Below are positions 25,668 to 34,852 of a stretch of 64,000 bases of DNA, one piece after another. A program made the position numbers and the translations under genes. Below the pieces are notes generated by a model, which saw only the letters and a list, made by a program, of their open reading frames with translations, had not been told where the DNA came from and did not search any database. Within the stretch, counting starts at the first letter, position 1; each line of letters opens with the position of its first letter. The DNA comes from Lysobacterales bacterium (GTDB lineage Bacteria > Pseudomonadota > Gammaproteobacteria > Xanthomonadales > Xanthomonadaceae), in contig JADKCY010000003.1 in NCBI GenBank assembly GCA_016718605.1, positions 682,001 to 746,000 of the forward strand, written 5' to 3'.

Positions 25668-28600
25668 TCAGCCCACGAACGCGCGGGCATTGCGGAACAG
25701 GCGCATCCATGGCGAGTACTCTTGCCATTCCGCAGGATGCCAAGACATCTGCGCCGTGCGAAACACGCGTTCTGGATGCGGCATCATCAGTGTGGCACGA
25801 CCATCCTCACTACACAGACCGGAAATTCCTTGCGGCGAGCCGTTCGGATTGGCGGGATAGCTGATCGCTGGACTGCCATCCCCTGCCACATAACGCAACG
25901 CAACATGCGCTCCTGCCAGATTCGACGCGGCGTCGAACTTCGCCTGACCTTCGCCATGCGAGACCACCACGGGAAGGCGTGACCCCTGCATGCCACGCAG
26001 GAAAATCGAGGGTGAATCCAGCACTTCGAGCATCGAGAACCGCGCCTCGAATTGCTCAGAGACGTTACGCACGAACTGCGGCCATGCCGCCGCCCCGGGA
26101 ATCAAGGGTTTCAGTTGCGAGAGCATCTGGCAGCCGTTGCAGACGCCCAACGAAAACGTCTCCGACCGATGGAAGAAGGCCTCGAAGACCTCGCGCAGAC
26201 GCGAATGCTCCAGAATCGACGTCGCCCAGCCGCGACCAGCGCCAAGCACATCGCCATAGGAGAAGCCGCCGCAAGCTGCAAGACCAACGAATCGGGAAAG
26301 ATCACCCGCACGCTCCAACAGGTCACTCATGTGCACATCAACCGCCTCGAAACCGGCGTGATGAAAAGCCGCCGCCATCTCAATCTGCCCATTCACGCCT
26401 TGCTCGCGCAAAATCGCGACCCGTGGTCGGACTCCCCGCAAGACAAATGGCGCAGCGATATCGTCCGTCGGGTCGAAACTCACTACAGGCTGCAGCGATG
26501 GTGCGTCGAAACGCCTGACCGCATCGCGCTCCGCATCGGCGCAGCCGGGTTCGTCACGCATGCGCTGCATGGCATGCGACACCGACCACCAGGCATCGAA
26601 CAACGCCTCCCAATGCCACTCGGCCAGCATGCGATCACCCTGCAAAACGCGAATGCGTGGGCGCGTATGAACGCGCCCGATCCGCTGCGTGCAATGAATC
26701 AACTCATGCTGCTCGACCAGATCTGCGAATGCGGCACGATCCGCACAACGCACTTGCACAACTGCACCCAACTCCTCGCCAAACAAGGCCGGAAAGACCT
26801 GCTCTGACCATGCATCCATCTGCAGATCAACACCCACATGGCCCGCGAAGGCCATCTCGCAGACCGCCGCAAATGCGCCGCCGTCCGAGCGATCGTGATA
26901 TGCCAGCAACAGGCCTTCCGCGCGTGCTGCCTGCACCAGATCAAACAGATTGCGCAACCGCGCCGGTTCGTCGAGATCGGGCACCGCGCCGCCGAAGGCC
27001 TGATAGCACTGGGCCAGAATCGAGCCGCCCAGACGCTGCTTACCGGCGCCCAGCCCCAGCAACCAGAGCTCGGTATCTGGCTCATTGACCAACTGCGGCG
27101 TCAGCGCATTGCGAACATCGGCGACGCGCGCAAAGGCGGTCACGATCAGAGAGACAGGCGAGACGCTGCGCAGCGTCTCGCCTTCGTGCTGCCAGCCTGC
27201 CTGCATGGACAGCGAATCCTTGCCTACCGGAATGCCAATCGAGAGCTCCGGACAAAGCTGCATGCCCACCGCCTCAACCGCCTGATACAGCAGGGCGTCT
27301 TCGCCGGGATGCGAACTCGCGGCCATCCAGTTGGCCGACAATTTGATTTCCGAAAGACCCGCGACCGGCGCAGCCGCAAGATTGGTCAGCGCCTCGCCGA
27401 CAGCCATTCGCGCAGCGGCGGCTGAATCGATCAAGGCCAATGGCGTGCGCTCGCCTACCGCCATTGCCTCCCCAGCATGACCACTGAAATCCGCCAAGCT
27501 GAGCGCGCAGTCGGCGACCGGCACCTGCCAAGGGCCAACCATCTGATCGCGCGCACACAGGCCACCGACGGAGCGGTCACCAATCGTGATCAGAAAGTTC
27601 TTGCTGGCCACACTGGGATGCGTCAGCACTCGCATGCCCGCTTCGGCAAGATCCAAACACTCAATTTCCAGTCTCGGCCAATCCTCGACCGGCGGAACCT
27701 GCGTATCGCGCAGCATGCGCGGTGTTTTGCCGAACAGCACCGACATCGGCAGATCGATGACAACCCGGTCGGAATCGGCGACCCCGTCGCGTGAGTCAAG
27801 CACGCGTAAATGTTGCGCCTGGGTGACCTGCCCCACCACCGCAAAGGGACAGCGCTCGCGAACACACAATGCCTCGAAACACGCCAGCGATTCAGCGGCG
27901 ATACCGAGCACGTAACGCTCCTGTGCTTCGTTGCACCACAACTGCATGGGGGAAAGACCTGTCTCATCGCTGGGCACGCGCGCCAGATCGATCTCACCGC
28001 CAAGATCGGAATCGTGCAGCAGTTCGGGAATGGCATTCGACAACCCGCCCGCACCGACGTCATGCATGGTCAACGCGGGGTTGTCTTCGCCCAATCGCCA
28101 ACAACGGTCAATCACTTCTTGACAGCGACGCTGCATCTCCGGGTTTTCGCGCTGTACCGAGGCAAAATCCAGTGCCTCGCTGCTCTGCCCAGAAGTGACC
28201 GAAGAGGCCGCACCGCCACCAAGACCAATCAACATGCCAGGGCCACCCAACACAACTACGGCATCGCCTGGCCGCAGACGGCGCTTCTCCACCTGTGCCG
28301 GTTCAATGCTGCCAATTCCACCCGCCAACATGATTGGTTTGTCATACGCGCGCCACAGCGCCGCCTCACGCGAGCGCAGCTCGAAACTGCGGAAATATCC
28401 GCACAAGGCGGGACGTCCGAATTCGTTATTGAAGGCTGCCGCGCCGATCGGACCATCGCGCATGATCTCGAAGGCACTGGCCATGCGGGGATTGAGCGGG
28501 CGGGTCTGTTCCCACGGCATCGACAGGCCAGGAATACGCAAATGCGACACGCTGAATCCACTCAGCCCAACCTTGGGTTTTCCGCCACGGCCAGTCGCCC

Positions 28601-29522
28601 CTTCGTCGCGAATTTCGCCGCCACTGCCAGTCGCAGCGCCCGGAAATGGCGATATAGCGGTCGGGTGATTATGGGTTTCCACCTTAATCGCAAATGCCGC
28701 AGGGCGCGGTCCATCGACAGCGTAAGAACCCGTGCTGTCTGGCGCGAAACGTCGAGCAGTGAAGGCCTCGACAACGGCAGCATTGTCTTTGTACGCCGAT
28801 AACGTCAGCTGCGGCGCAACACGTTGCGTGTTGCGGATCATGCCAAACAGCGAGTAAGGCTGGTCCTGACCATCAATGCGGTAACTGGCGTTGAAAATCT
28901 TGTGCCGGCAGTGCTCGGAGTTTGCCTGCGCAAACATCATCAATTCGGTATCGGTGGGATCGCGCGCGAGCTGGGTGAACTGCTCCTGCAAGTAGTGGAT
29001 CTCGTCGCCAGACAACGCCAGACCGAGACTCCGGTTTGCTGCCGTCAGTTGATCGCGCGAAACACGTCGTAACGGCGTCGATTCACCCTGGGTGAACAGG
29101 CTGTCCAATGCGGCGGCGTTCAAGCAGATGGACTGGGTCATAGGGTCATGCAGCACCGACCATGCACCGGTTGCTGCGCCCTCAACCGAGGCGTTCAACT
29201 GCAGCACCAGACCGCGTTCGACGCGCCGCACTGGCAGCTCCACGCCACGCAAAATTTCGGTGGCCTTGCTCGACCAAGGCGAGCGTGTGCCCAGGCGAGG
29301 CACGACCCAAGGTGACAACGCAGTGGGCAGGTCTGCACTGACCTCGGCGCGCAGAATCCTCTGCAAGACCGCCAATGGCGGCTCCACCGCCGACGCCAGA
29401 TCGACGAAATACACCCAATGGGTGGCTAGAACCTGCAGCGGTGATGAAAGCGCGTTAAGGCGCTCGGTCAATGCCCGCACACGGAAGGAGGACAGGGCGG
29501 CTTCGCCCTTAAACACGATCAT
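25668..29522 (-). CDS. purL: Phosphoribosylformylglycinamidine synthase PurL
   Basis: The large single-chain FGAM synthase (about 1284 residues), fourth step of purine synthesis: FGAR + Gln + ATP to FGAM. The N-terminal PurS-like domain, linker and two AIRS-like synthetase domains (KVETHNHPTAISPFPGAATG; HDVGAGGLSNAIPEL; YHDRSDGGAFAAVCEMAF) are followed by a C-terminal glutaminase. The glutaminase nucleophile is in CNGCQM near residue 1127 and the His/Glu pair in PHPERVFR near 1247. ATG 29522 has AAGG five bases upstream; a GTG at 29540 is an alternative. Length is normal for gammaproteobacteria. Confidence 0.97.
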   Translation of the reverse strand: MIVFKGEAALSSFRVRALTERLNALSSPLQVLATHWVYFVDLASAVEPPLAVLQRILRAEVSADLPTALSPWVVPRLGTRSPWSSKATEILRGVELPVRRVERGLVLQLNASVEGAATGAWSVLHDPMTQSICLNAAALDSLFTQGESTPLRRVSRDQLTAANRSLGLALSGDEIHYLQEQFTQLARDPTDTELMMFAQANSEHCRHKIFNASYRIDGQDQPYSLFGMIRNTQRVAPQLTLSAYKDNAAVVEAFTARRFAPDSTGSYAVDGPRPAAFAIKVETHNHPTAISPFPGAATGSGGEIRDEGATGRGGKPKVGLSGFSVSHLRIPGLSMPWEQTRPLNPRMASAFEIMRDGPIGAAAFNNEFGRPALCGYFRSFELRSREAALWRAYDKPIMLAGGIGSIEPAQVEKRRLRPGDAVVVLGGPGMLIGLGGGAASSVTSGQSSEALDFASVQRENPEMQRRCQEVIDRCWRLGEDNPALTMHDVGAGGLSNAIPELLHDSDLGGEIDLARVPSDETGLSPMQLWCNEAQERYVLGIAAESLACFEALCVRERCPFAVVGQVTQAQHLRVLDSRDGVADSDRVVIDLPMSVLFGKTPRMLRDTQVPPVEDWPRLEIECLDLAEAGMRVLTHPSVASKNFLITIGDRSVGGLCARDQMVGPWQVPVADCALSLADFSGHAGEAMAVGERTPLALIDSAAAARMAVGEALTNLAAAPVAGLSEIKLSANWMAASSHPGEDALLYQAVEAVGMQLCPELSIGIPVGKDSLSMQAGWQHEGETLRSVSPVSLIVTAFARVADVRNALTPQLVNEPDTELWLLGLGAGKQRLGGSILAQCYQAFGGAVPDLDEPARLRNLFDLVQAARAEGLLLAYHDRSDGGAFAAVCEMAFAGHVGVDLQMDAWSEQVFPALFGEELGAVVQVRCADRAAFADLVEQHELIHCTQRIGRVHTRPRIRVLQGDRMLAEWHWEALFDAWWSVSHAMQRMRDEPGCADAERDAVRRFDAPSLQPVVSFDPTDDIAAPFVLRGVRPRVAILREQGVNGQIEMAAAFHHAGFEAVDVHMSDLLERAGDLSRFVGLAACGGFSYGDVLGAGRGWATSILEHSRLREVFEAFFHRSETFSLGVCNGCQMLSQLKPLIPGAAAWPQFVRNVSEQFEARFSMLEVLDSPSIFLRGMQGSRLPVVVSHGEGQAKFDAASNLAGAHVALRYVAGDGSPAISYPANPNGSPQGISGLCSEDGRATLMMPHPERVFRTAQMSWHPAEWQEYSPWMRLFRNARAFVG

Positions 29523-29625
29523 GCTGACCTTGTCACGCACTTGCGCGTAGCAATCTTGGGCCGCGAATGATACGGGATCGCCATGACTGGACGCAGCGCC
29601 ATCTGCGCCCAGTCTTTACAATCAA

Positions 29626-30342
29626 TCACTTGGCTGACAACTGATCCAGGCGCTGACGCAACTGCGCAGCCGGCACGTAGCCACCCAGCTGATCACCGTC
29701 AGGGGTAAAGATAGCTGGCGTACCGTTCACACCAGCGCGCTGTCCGAGTGCATATTGCTCGGCAATCGGATTCGTGCACTGCTGGCTGGGCACATCAACA
29801 CCAGCCTTGGCATCGGTCATCGCTTTGCGCTGATCTGCTGCGCACCACACCGCCTCGGCCTTGGCAAACGAAGGCGAACCGACGCCCGCACGCGGGAAGA
29901 ATAGGTACTTCACTTCGATACCGGCATCGTTATAGGCCTGAATCTCGCCATGCAGTTTGCGGCAGTAGCCGCAATCGATATCGGTGAACACGGTGATGCT
30001 GTACTTGGGATTTTCGGGCGCAAAAACGATGAAACCGTCCTTGATCTCCCCCAACACTTGCTTGCGAGCGCCAGCACGACTGGCTTCGGTCAAGTCGATC
30101 TTGTTGGCGATGTCATAAATCGACCCCTGCAGCAAATACTTGCCATCCGCGCTGACATACACCACGCGACCATCGATCGACACTTCGTACATGTTCGGCA
30201 GGACGGTTTCAGTGATCGAGTCAATTTTCGCGCCTGGCACCAGTGATTCGATGGCACCGCGGACCACATCGTCACTGGCTGGAGCAACCGCCGAAAACAG
30301 GGAAAAAGAGCCCAGCAGGGCGAGGCCAAACAGACGCTTCAT
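29626..30342 (-). CDS. dsbC: Periplasmic disulfide isomerase DsbC
   Basis: A 238-residue exported thiol:disulfide interchange protein that corrects wrong disulfide bonds. It has a signal peptide (to about residue 22), an N-terminal dimerisation domain and a thioredoxin fold with the active site DCGYCRKLH near residue 125. The cis-Pro segment GVNGTPAIFTPDG comes later. AAGGAA lies upstream of the ATG. In homologues DsbD keeps it reduced. It follows xerD on the same strand after 123 bases, a common gammaproteobacterial order. Confidence 0.95.
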   Translation of the reverse strand: MKRLFGLALLGSFSLFSAVAPASDDVVRGAIESLVPGAKIDSITETVLPNMYEVSIDGRVVYVSADGKYLLQGSIYDIANKIDLTEASRAGARKQVLGEIKDGFIVFAPENPKYSITVFTDIDCGYCRKLHGEIQAYNDAGIEVKYLFFPRAGVGSPSFAKAEAVWCAADQRKAMTDAKAGVDVPSQQCTNPIAEQYALGQRAGVNGTPAIFTPDGDQLGGYVPAAQLRQRLDQLSAK

Positions 30343-30465
30343 AGAGGGTTCCTTTCGGTGACAGAGTGAGCCAACGGAACTGCGACCACGGCGATGGAAG
30401 CAAGTTCCGATGCCTTTCGGGCGCGCAGTCTAGCAGCGTGCAATGTCGGCCTGGCCGTTTGTCCT

Positions 30466-31485
30466 TCAACCGCGCGGGTGATGCTTGGCGTGCAGTCGCT
30501 TGAGCCCTTCCTTGGCAACATGGGTATAAATCTGGGTGGTCGACAGACTGCTGTGGCCCAGCAGCATTTGCAGCGCACGCAGATCTGCACCGTGGTTGAG
30601 CAGGTGCGTGGCAAATGCATGCCGCAAGGTGTGAGGACTGATCCGATCCGTGTCAATGCCAGCCCGCCGGGCGTATTGCTTGATGGCATACCAAAACATC
30701 TGCCGGCTCATCTCCTCACCCTTGCGTGTGAGGAACAGATGCACCGGTTGCGACTTGCCAGCCAGCAGCGGGCGAGCCTCCTGCAGGTAGCGGGCCAGCC
30801 AATGTGCCGCCTCTTCGCCTATTGGAACCAGACGTTCCTTACTGCCCTTGCCAGTGATCCGCAAGACGCCTTGTCGCAGGTTGACATCCAATGTGGGGAG
30901 CCCGACCAACTCACTGACCCTCAAGCCCGCGGCATACATCAGCTCGAGCATGGCTCGGTCGCGCAGTCCTTGCGGCTCAGCAACCGGCGGACTATCCAGC
31001 AGAAGGGTCACCTCGGATTCACTGACCGCTTTGGGCAAAGGGCGACCCAATTTGGGCATCTCGATCAACGCGGTCGGATCCTCGCGAAGGGTGCCCGCAC
31101 GAATCTGCGCTGCATAAAAGCGCCGCAACGTAGAGATTAACCGCGCCGTGCTGCGCACCTGATAGCCCTGAGCCGCGCGCCATTGAAGGTACGCAAATAC
31201 GTCGGCACGTTGCACGGTGCTCAGGGCATCAGCCTGTTGACTCGCACGCCAGCGGGCGAAACCCTCAAGATCGCGCCGATAACTATCCTGGGTTTGCTTG
31301 GACAAGCCATCCTCTGCCCATACTTGCTCGATGAAGCGATCGATGGCGTAACGATCTTCCTCGCTGGCTGCAGGCAGATGCAGCGATTGCTGGCGCCGTG
31401 CCGACGTTTGAGCCCGAGCCAGCGCGCGCGATCCGGCTGGTGCAGACGTGGATCGCGTTAGCCGGTCATCCATTGCATCACTCAT
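30466..31485 (-). CDS. xerD: Site-specific tyrosine recombinase XerD
   Basis: A 339-residue recombinase that with XerC resolves chromosome dimers at dif. The catalytic set is visible: Arg in AAGLRVSELVGL, Lys in ITGKGSKERLVP, HTLRHAFATHLL, LGHSSLSTTQIYTHV with the Tyr near residue 322. The C-terminus LKRLHAKHHPRG matches XerD rather than XerC. The protein carries about 40 extra, low-complexity N-terminal residues relative to the usual 298; a later start, such as the ATG at 31473, removes only four. Context next to dsbC is typical. Confidence 0.93.
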   Translation of the reverse strand: MSDAMDDRLTRSTSAPAGSRALARAQTSARRQQSLHLPAASEEDRYAIDRFIEQVWAEDGLSKQTQDSYRRDLEGFARWRASQQADALSTVQRADVFAYLQWRAAQGYQVRSTARLISTLRRFYAAQIRAGTLREDPTALIEMPKLGRPLPKAVSESEVTLLLDSPPVAEPQGLRDRAMLELMYAAGLRVSELVGLPTLDVNLRQGVLRITGKGSKERLVPIGEEAAHWLARYLQEARPLLAGKSQPVHLFLTRKGEEMSRQMFWYAIKQYARRAGIDTDRISPHTLRHAFATHLLNHGADLRALQMLLGHSSLSTTQIYTHVAKEGLKRLHAKHHPRG

Positions 31486-31531
31486 GTGAAGATCATACCC
31501 CCGCCCGTACCAACGCCGCTATGCTTGCCAT

Positions 31532-31987
31532 ATGACCTCCCGCCCTCCACGCACCTCTGCAAGCCCTGCGGCTCTATGGCAGCGCCTTGCGGCCATGCTT
31601 TACGACGTGTTGCCGCTGCTTGCCCTGTGGATGAGCGTATCGGCACTCTTCTACTGGGCGCGTCGGGCGCAGCCCGTCGATCCTGGGAGCGTTTCGGCTT
31701 GGCTCGAGTTTGCCGCACTCTGGTTGGTGACGGGTGCCTATGCCGTGCTGTCATGGCGTTTCGGCGGTCAAACCATCGGCATGCGTGCTTGGCGGCTGCG
31801 CGTGGTCGACCTCAACGGTCAACGCGCGGCATTGCCTGCGCTGTGGCTGCGCTTTCTCACTGCGCATTTTTCGTGGGCGCTATTTGGAATTGGCTGGCTG
31901 TGGCCACTCTGGGAACCGCAAGCCCGAACTTGGCACGATCTCGCCAGTCGCACGCAACTGGTCAAGCTGCCGAAACCACCCGTCTGA
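31532..31987 (+). CDS. RDD family membrane protein
   Basis: A 151-residue inner-membrane protein with three hydrophobic helices and the RDD-family pattern: LWQRLAAMLYDVLPLLALW (RDD variant), GQTIGMRAWRLRVVDLNG and RTWHDLASRTQLV at the end. The biochemical role of the family is not settled; some members are linked to ion exchange or stress. The last 26 bases overlap the 3' end of the convergent aminotransferase gene. Confidence 0.85.
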   Translation: MTSRPPRTSASPAALWQRLAAMLYDVLPLLALWMSVSALFYWARRAQPVDPGSVSAWLEFAALWLVTGAYAVLSWRFGGQTIGMRAWRLRVVDLNGQRAALPALWLRFLTAHFSWALFGIGWLWPLWEPQARTWHDLASRTQLVKLPKPPV

Positions 31988-33209
31988 CGGAACTTTGTAC
32001 ACGCTGCAGGGCAGCTTCGATGCGTTCAAACACCTCGCCCATCACCTCGGCACTCGGCAGTAAGGTCACTCGAAAATGGTTGCGATAGGGCACGTTGAAG
32101 CTGCTGCCGGGCACGATCAGGACACCATCGACTTCGAGCAACTGCAAGGCGAACTGATAGTCATCAAAGCCCGGTAGATCGTGGGTATCGATGCCAGGAA
32201 ATGCGAACATCGAGCCCTTCGGTGCAACCACTGACAAGCGTTGACTGCGCGCGCAGGCGTCCACAATCGCTTGTCGAGATTCATACAATCGTCCGCCCTT
32301 GCAGGTTAGCCCGGAAACCGTGTCCGGCCCGGTGAGTGCTGCCGGAATTGCCCATTGCGCCGGGACATTGGCGCACAAACGCAACGCCCCCAGCAGATCG
32401 AGCGCATGGTGATACTCGGTCGTCCGGCTGCGGTCGCCCGACAACACCACCCATCCTGCGCGGTAGCCACAGGCACGATGCACTTTCGACAGTCCGCCAA
32501 AGGAAAGACAGGGCAAATCACCTGCCAGCGACGCCAATGGCACGAACTCCGCGTCGTCGTAGAGCAGTCCGTCGTAGATTTCGTCAACCATCAGCACCAG
32601 TCGGTGCCGCTCGGCGATGTCGACGATCTGCTGCAGAAGTTCGCGCGGATAAACCGCACCCGAGGGGTTGTTCGGGTTGATCAGCACCAAGGCACGGGTC
32701 CGCATGGTGACCATCGCCTCGATTTGTTCCGGGTCCGGCAGAAAACCATTTTCCGGCGCGCAGGTGTAATGCCGCGGATTGCCGCCATTGAGAAGGGTCG
32801 CTGCTGTCCACAGTGGATAGTCCGGACTGGGTAACAGGACCTCTTCGCCGGGATTCAGCAAGGCGCGCAGCGCGATATCGATCAACTCGCTGACGCCATT
32901 TCCGAGGAACACATGCCCCGCCGTTACGCCGGTTGCGCCGCGCCGTTGGTGCAACGCAGCCACCGCCTCACGCGCCTCTGGCAGACCTTGCTGATGACAG
33001 TAGGGATCGCTGTCGGCGATATGGTCCGCAATGGCCTGCTGGATATGCGGTGGTGCATGAAACCCGAAAGCCCCGGGGTTGCCGATATTCAGCTTGTGCA
33101 ACTTGCGCCCCGCCGCCTCCAGTTCGCGCGCTCGCCGGGCCAATTCGCCGCGAATTTCGTAGCGAACTTGTTCAAGACGTTGACTGGTGGGAACTGGGCG
33201 GTGCGACAT
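31962..33209 (-). CDS. AlaA-like PLP aminotransferase
   Basis: A 415-residue fold-type I class I/II aminotransferase. NIGNPGAFGFHAPPHI at the N-terminus, PNNPSGAVYPRELL, VDEIYDGLLYDD and the PLP lysine in FGGLSKVHRACGYRAGW closely follow E. coli AlaA (glutamate-pyruvate transaminase). It probably makes alanine from pyruvate and glutamate; valine transamination is a possible side role. It overlaps the RDD gene tail to tail. Confidence 0.85.
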   Translation of the reverse strand: MSHRPVPTSQRLEQVRYEIRGELARRARELEAAGRKLHKLNIGNPGAFGFHAPPHIQQAIADHIADSDPYCHQQGLPEAREAVAALHQRRGATGVTAGHVFLGNGVSELIDIALRALLNPGEEVLLPSPDYPLWTAATLLNGGNPRHYTCAPENGFLPDPEQIEAMVTMRTRALVLINPNNPSGAVYPRELLQQIVDIAERHRLVLMVDEIYDGLLYDDAEFVPLASLAGDLPCLSFGGLSKVHRACGYRAGWVVLSGDRSRTTEYHHALDLLGALRLCANVPAQWAIPAALTGPDTVSGLTCKGGRLYESRQAIVDACARSQRLSVVAPKGSMFAFPGIDTHDLPGFDDYQFALQLLEVDGVLIVPGSSFNVPYRNHFRVTLLPSAEVMGEVFERIEAALQRVQSSVRRVVSAA

Positions 33210-33278
33210 GGCGACTATTCAACGACAGGGAGCGGAGCCCAAGACTAGCGGTTTTTCACGGCAGCGCGAAACGCTCCG

Positions 33279-33659
33279 TCAACGTGATCCAAGGCGTCGC
33301 AAGCCCAAGACTGCCAGACCGGTCAGACTCCACTCGGTGGCCAAGGCAAACCACAGGAATGAGCTTCCCTGACCCGCAATCAGCAAGCCAATACTGCGCC
33401 CCAAGGCGATGCCTCCGTAACTGGCAAGCACGAGCCACAATCCTTCCCGGCGCTTCCCGTACAGGTCCGCGGCCAGCAACAAAGCACCCAAGCCCAGCTC
33501 CAGACCACCGTAGAACGCGCGCACTTCGGTGGCCGCGACATCACCACTGAGAACCACACCTGCCGACCCCAGCAACCCGATCGGATCGATCAAGCTGGCC
33601 AGACCAAACCCAACAAAGCACAACCCGCCAAGCCACAGCGTCCAACGCACCAGGCGCAT
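33279..33659 (-). CDS. DUF4345 family membrane protein
   Basis: A 126-residue protein with four hydrophobic helices and the family stretches ATEVRAFYGGLELGLGALLL and YGGIALGRSIGLL. Function is unknown. ATG 33659 has AGGAG six bases upstream and begins just before the first helix, so a longer in-frame extension to 33866 is rejected. Confidence 0.78.
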   Translation of the reverse strand: MRLVRWTLWLGGLCFVGFGLASLIDPIGLLGSAGVVLSGDVAATEVRAFYGGLELGLGALLLAADLYGKRREGLWLVLASYGGIALGRSIGLLIAGQGSSFLWFALATEWSLTGLAVLGLRRLGSR

Positions 33660-33743
33660 GGCGCACTCCTGCATTTCAAGGATTGCCACCATGCACTGCA
33701 GGGAATCAAGGCACCGTGATCCCGCTGCACCTACAATGGCGCG

Positions 33744-34838
33744 ATGCAGCCAACCCCTGATCAACAAGCACGATTGACCGGCATTGGCTGGCGAGCTGAC
33801 CTGCCTGCCGCGGCCGCCTTGGCTGCACTGCCCGCAGCGCGCTTGGCGCGCGTTATCGAACAGCACCGTTCAGGCTATCGCGTCGACGATGGCAGCAGCG
33901 AGTTTGCGGTGCAGTCACCAGCGGCGTGGATTCGTGCCGGATTTCCTCCGCAGGATCGTGCAGCGGTCGGCGACTGGGTGGCGTTGGCCCTGGAAGAAGA
34001 TCTGATTCTGCAATGTCTGCCGCGCTTTTCCGCGCTCAAACGCGCCGCCGCCGGCGAGCACTACAAGCAACAGCTGATCGCCGCAAATGTCGACGTCGTG
34101 CTCATCGTCAGCGGGCTGGACCGCGACTTCAATCCGCGTCGTCTGGAGCGCTATCTGGTCTTGACTCGCGGCTCCGGCGCGCAACCGGTCTTTGTCCTGA
34201 CCAAAGCCGATCAGTCCGGCGTTGCGCTGGCCCAAGCTGCCATCGAACTGTTGCAACACCTGGCCGACACCGGCGCGGCCGTGCTGACCGTCAACGCCAA
34301 AGACCCGCAGACACGTGAGTCATTACGTCCCTGGCTGCATGCCGGGAGGACCGCCGTCCTGGTGGGTTCGTCAGGCGCAGGCAAATCGACGCTAACGAAC
34401 ACTCTGCTTGGTGAAATGAGGCAGCGCACCGCCAACGTTCGCGAGACGGATAGCCGAGGCCGCCACACCACGACCTTCCGCAGCCTGTTGCGGCTGGATT
34501 CCGGCGCCTGCCTGATCGACACGCCGGGGATGCGCGAACTGAAGCTCACCGGCGAGGAAACCCTCGACCGCAGCGGCTTCGATCTGATCGAGAGTCTCGC
34601 CACACAATGCCGTTTTCGCGACTGCCAACATGAGCGCGAACCCGGATGCGCGGTTCAGACCGGTCTGGACAGCGGCGAAATCGACGTTGGCGCATGGTCC
34701 AACTACCGCAAACTACAGACCGAACTCGCACATGCCGCCGAGGTACTGCAGGCGCGTCAGCGTGAAGATCGCGGCCTGCCGCGTGGCAGCACACAGAAGC
34801 CTGCACGTCGGCGACGCGACGAGAAATTCCGGCCCTGA
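33744..34838 (+). CDS. rsgA: Ribosome small-subunit GTPase RsgA
   Basis: A 364-residue circularly permuted GTPase that acts late in 30S subunit maturation. The order of G motifs is G4 (TKAD), then G1 (GSSGAGKST near residue 209), G3 (DTPGMREL). An OB-fold precedes them, and a C-terminal zinc knuckle CRFRDCQHEREPGC follows. The basic tail (KPARRRRDEKF) fits rRNA contact. The family is well defined. The gene is monocistronic here, divergent from the DUF4345 gene. Confidence 0.94.
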   Translation: MQPTPDQQARLTGIGWRADLPAAAALAALPAARLARVIEQHRSGYRVDDGSSEFAVQSPAAWIRAGFPPQDRAAVGDWVALALEEDLILQCLPRFSALKRAAAGEHYKQQLIAANVDVVLIVSGLDRDFNPRRLERYLVLTRGSGAQPVFVLTKADQSGVALAQAAIELLQHLADTGAAVLTVNAKDPQTRESLRPWLHAGRTAVLVGSSGAGKSTLTNTLLGEMRQRTANVRETDSRGRHTTTFRSLLRLDSGACLIDTPGMRELKLTGEETLDRSGFDLIESLATQCRFRDCQHEREPGCAVQTGLDSGEIDVGAWSNYRKLQTELAHAAEVLQARQREDRGLPRGSTQKPARRRRDEKFRP

Positions 34839-34852
34839 GATCTCCCCACCAT

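Noticed and set aside
25028..25690. A second open frame over the XrtH-associated protein.
   Set aside because: It lacks a membrane pattern and is a shadow of the recognised gene.
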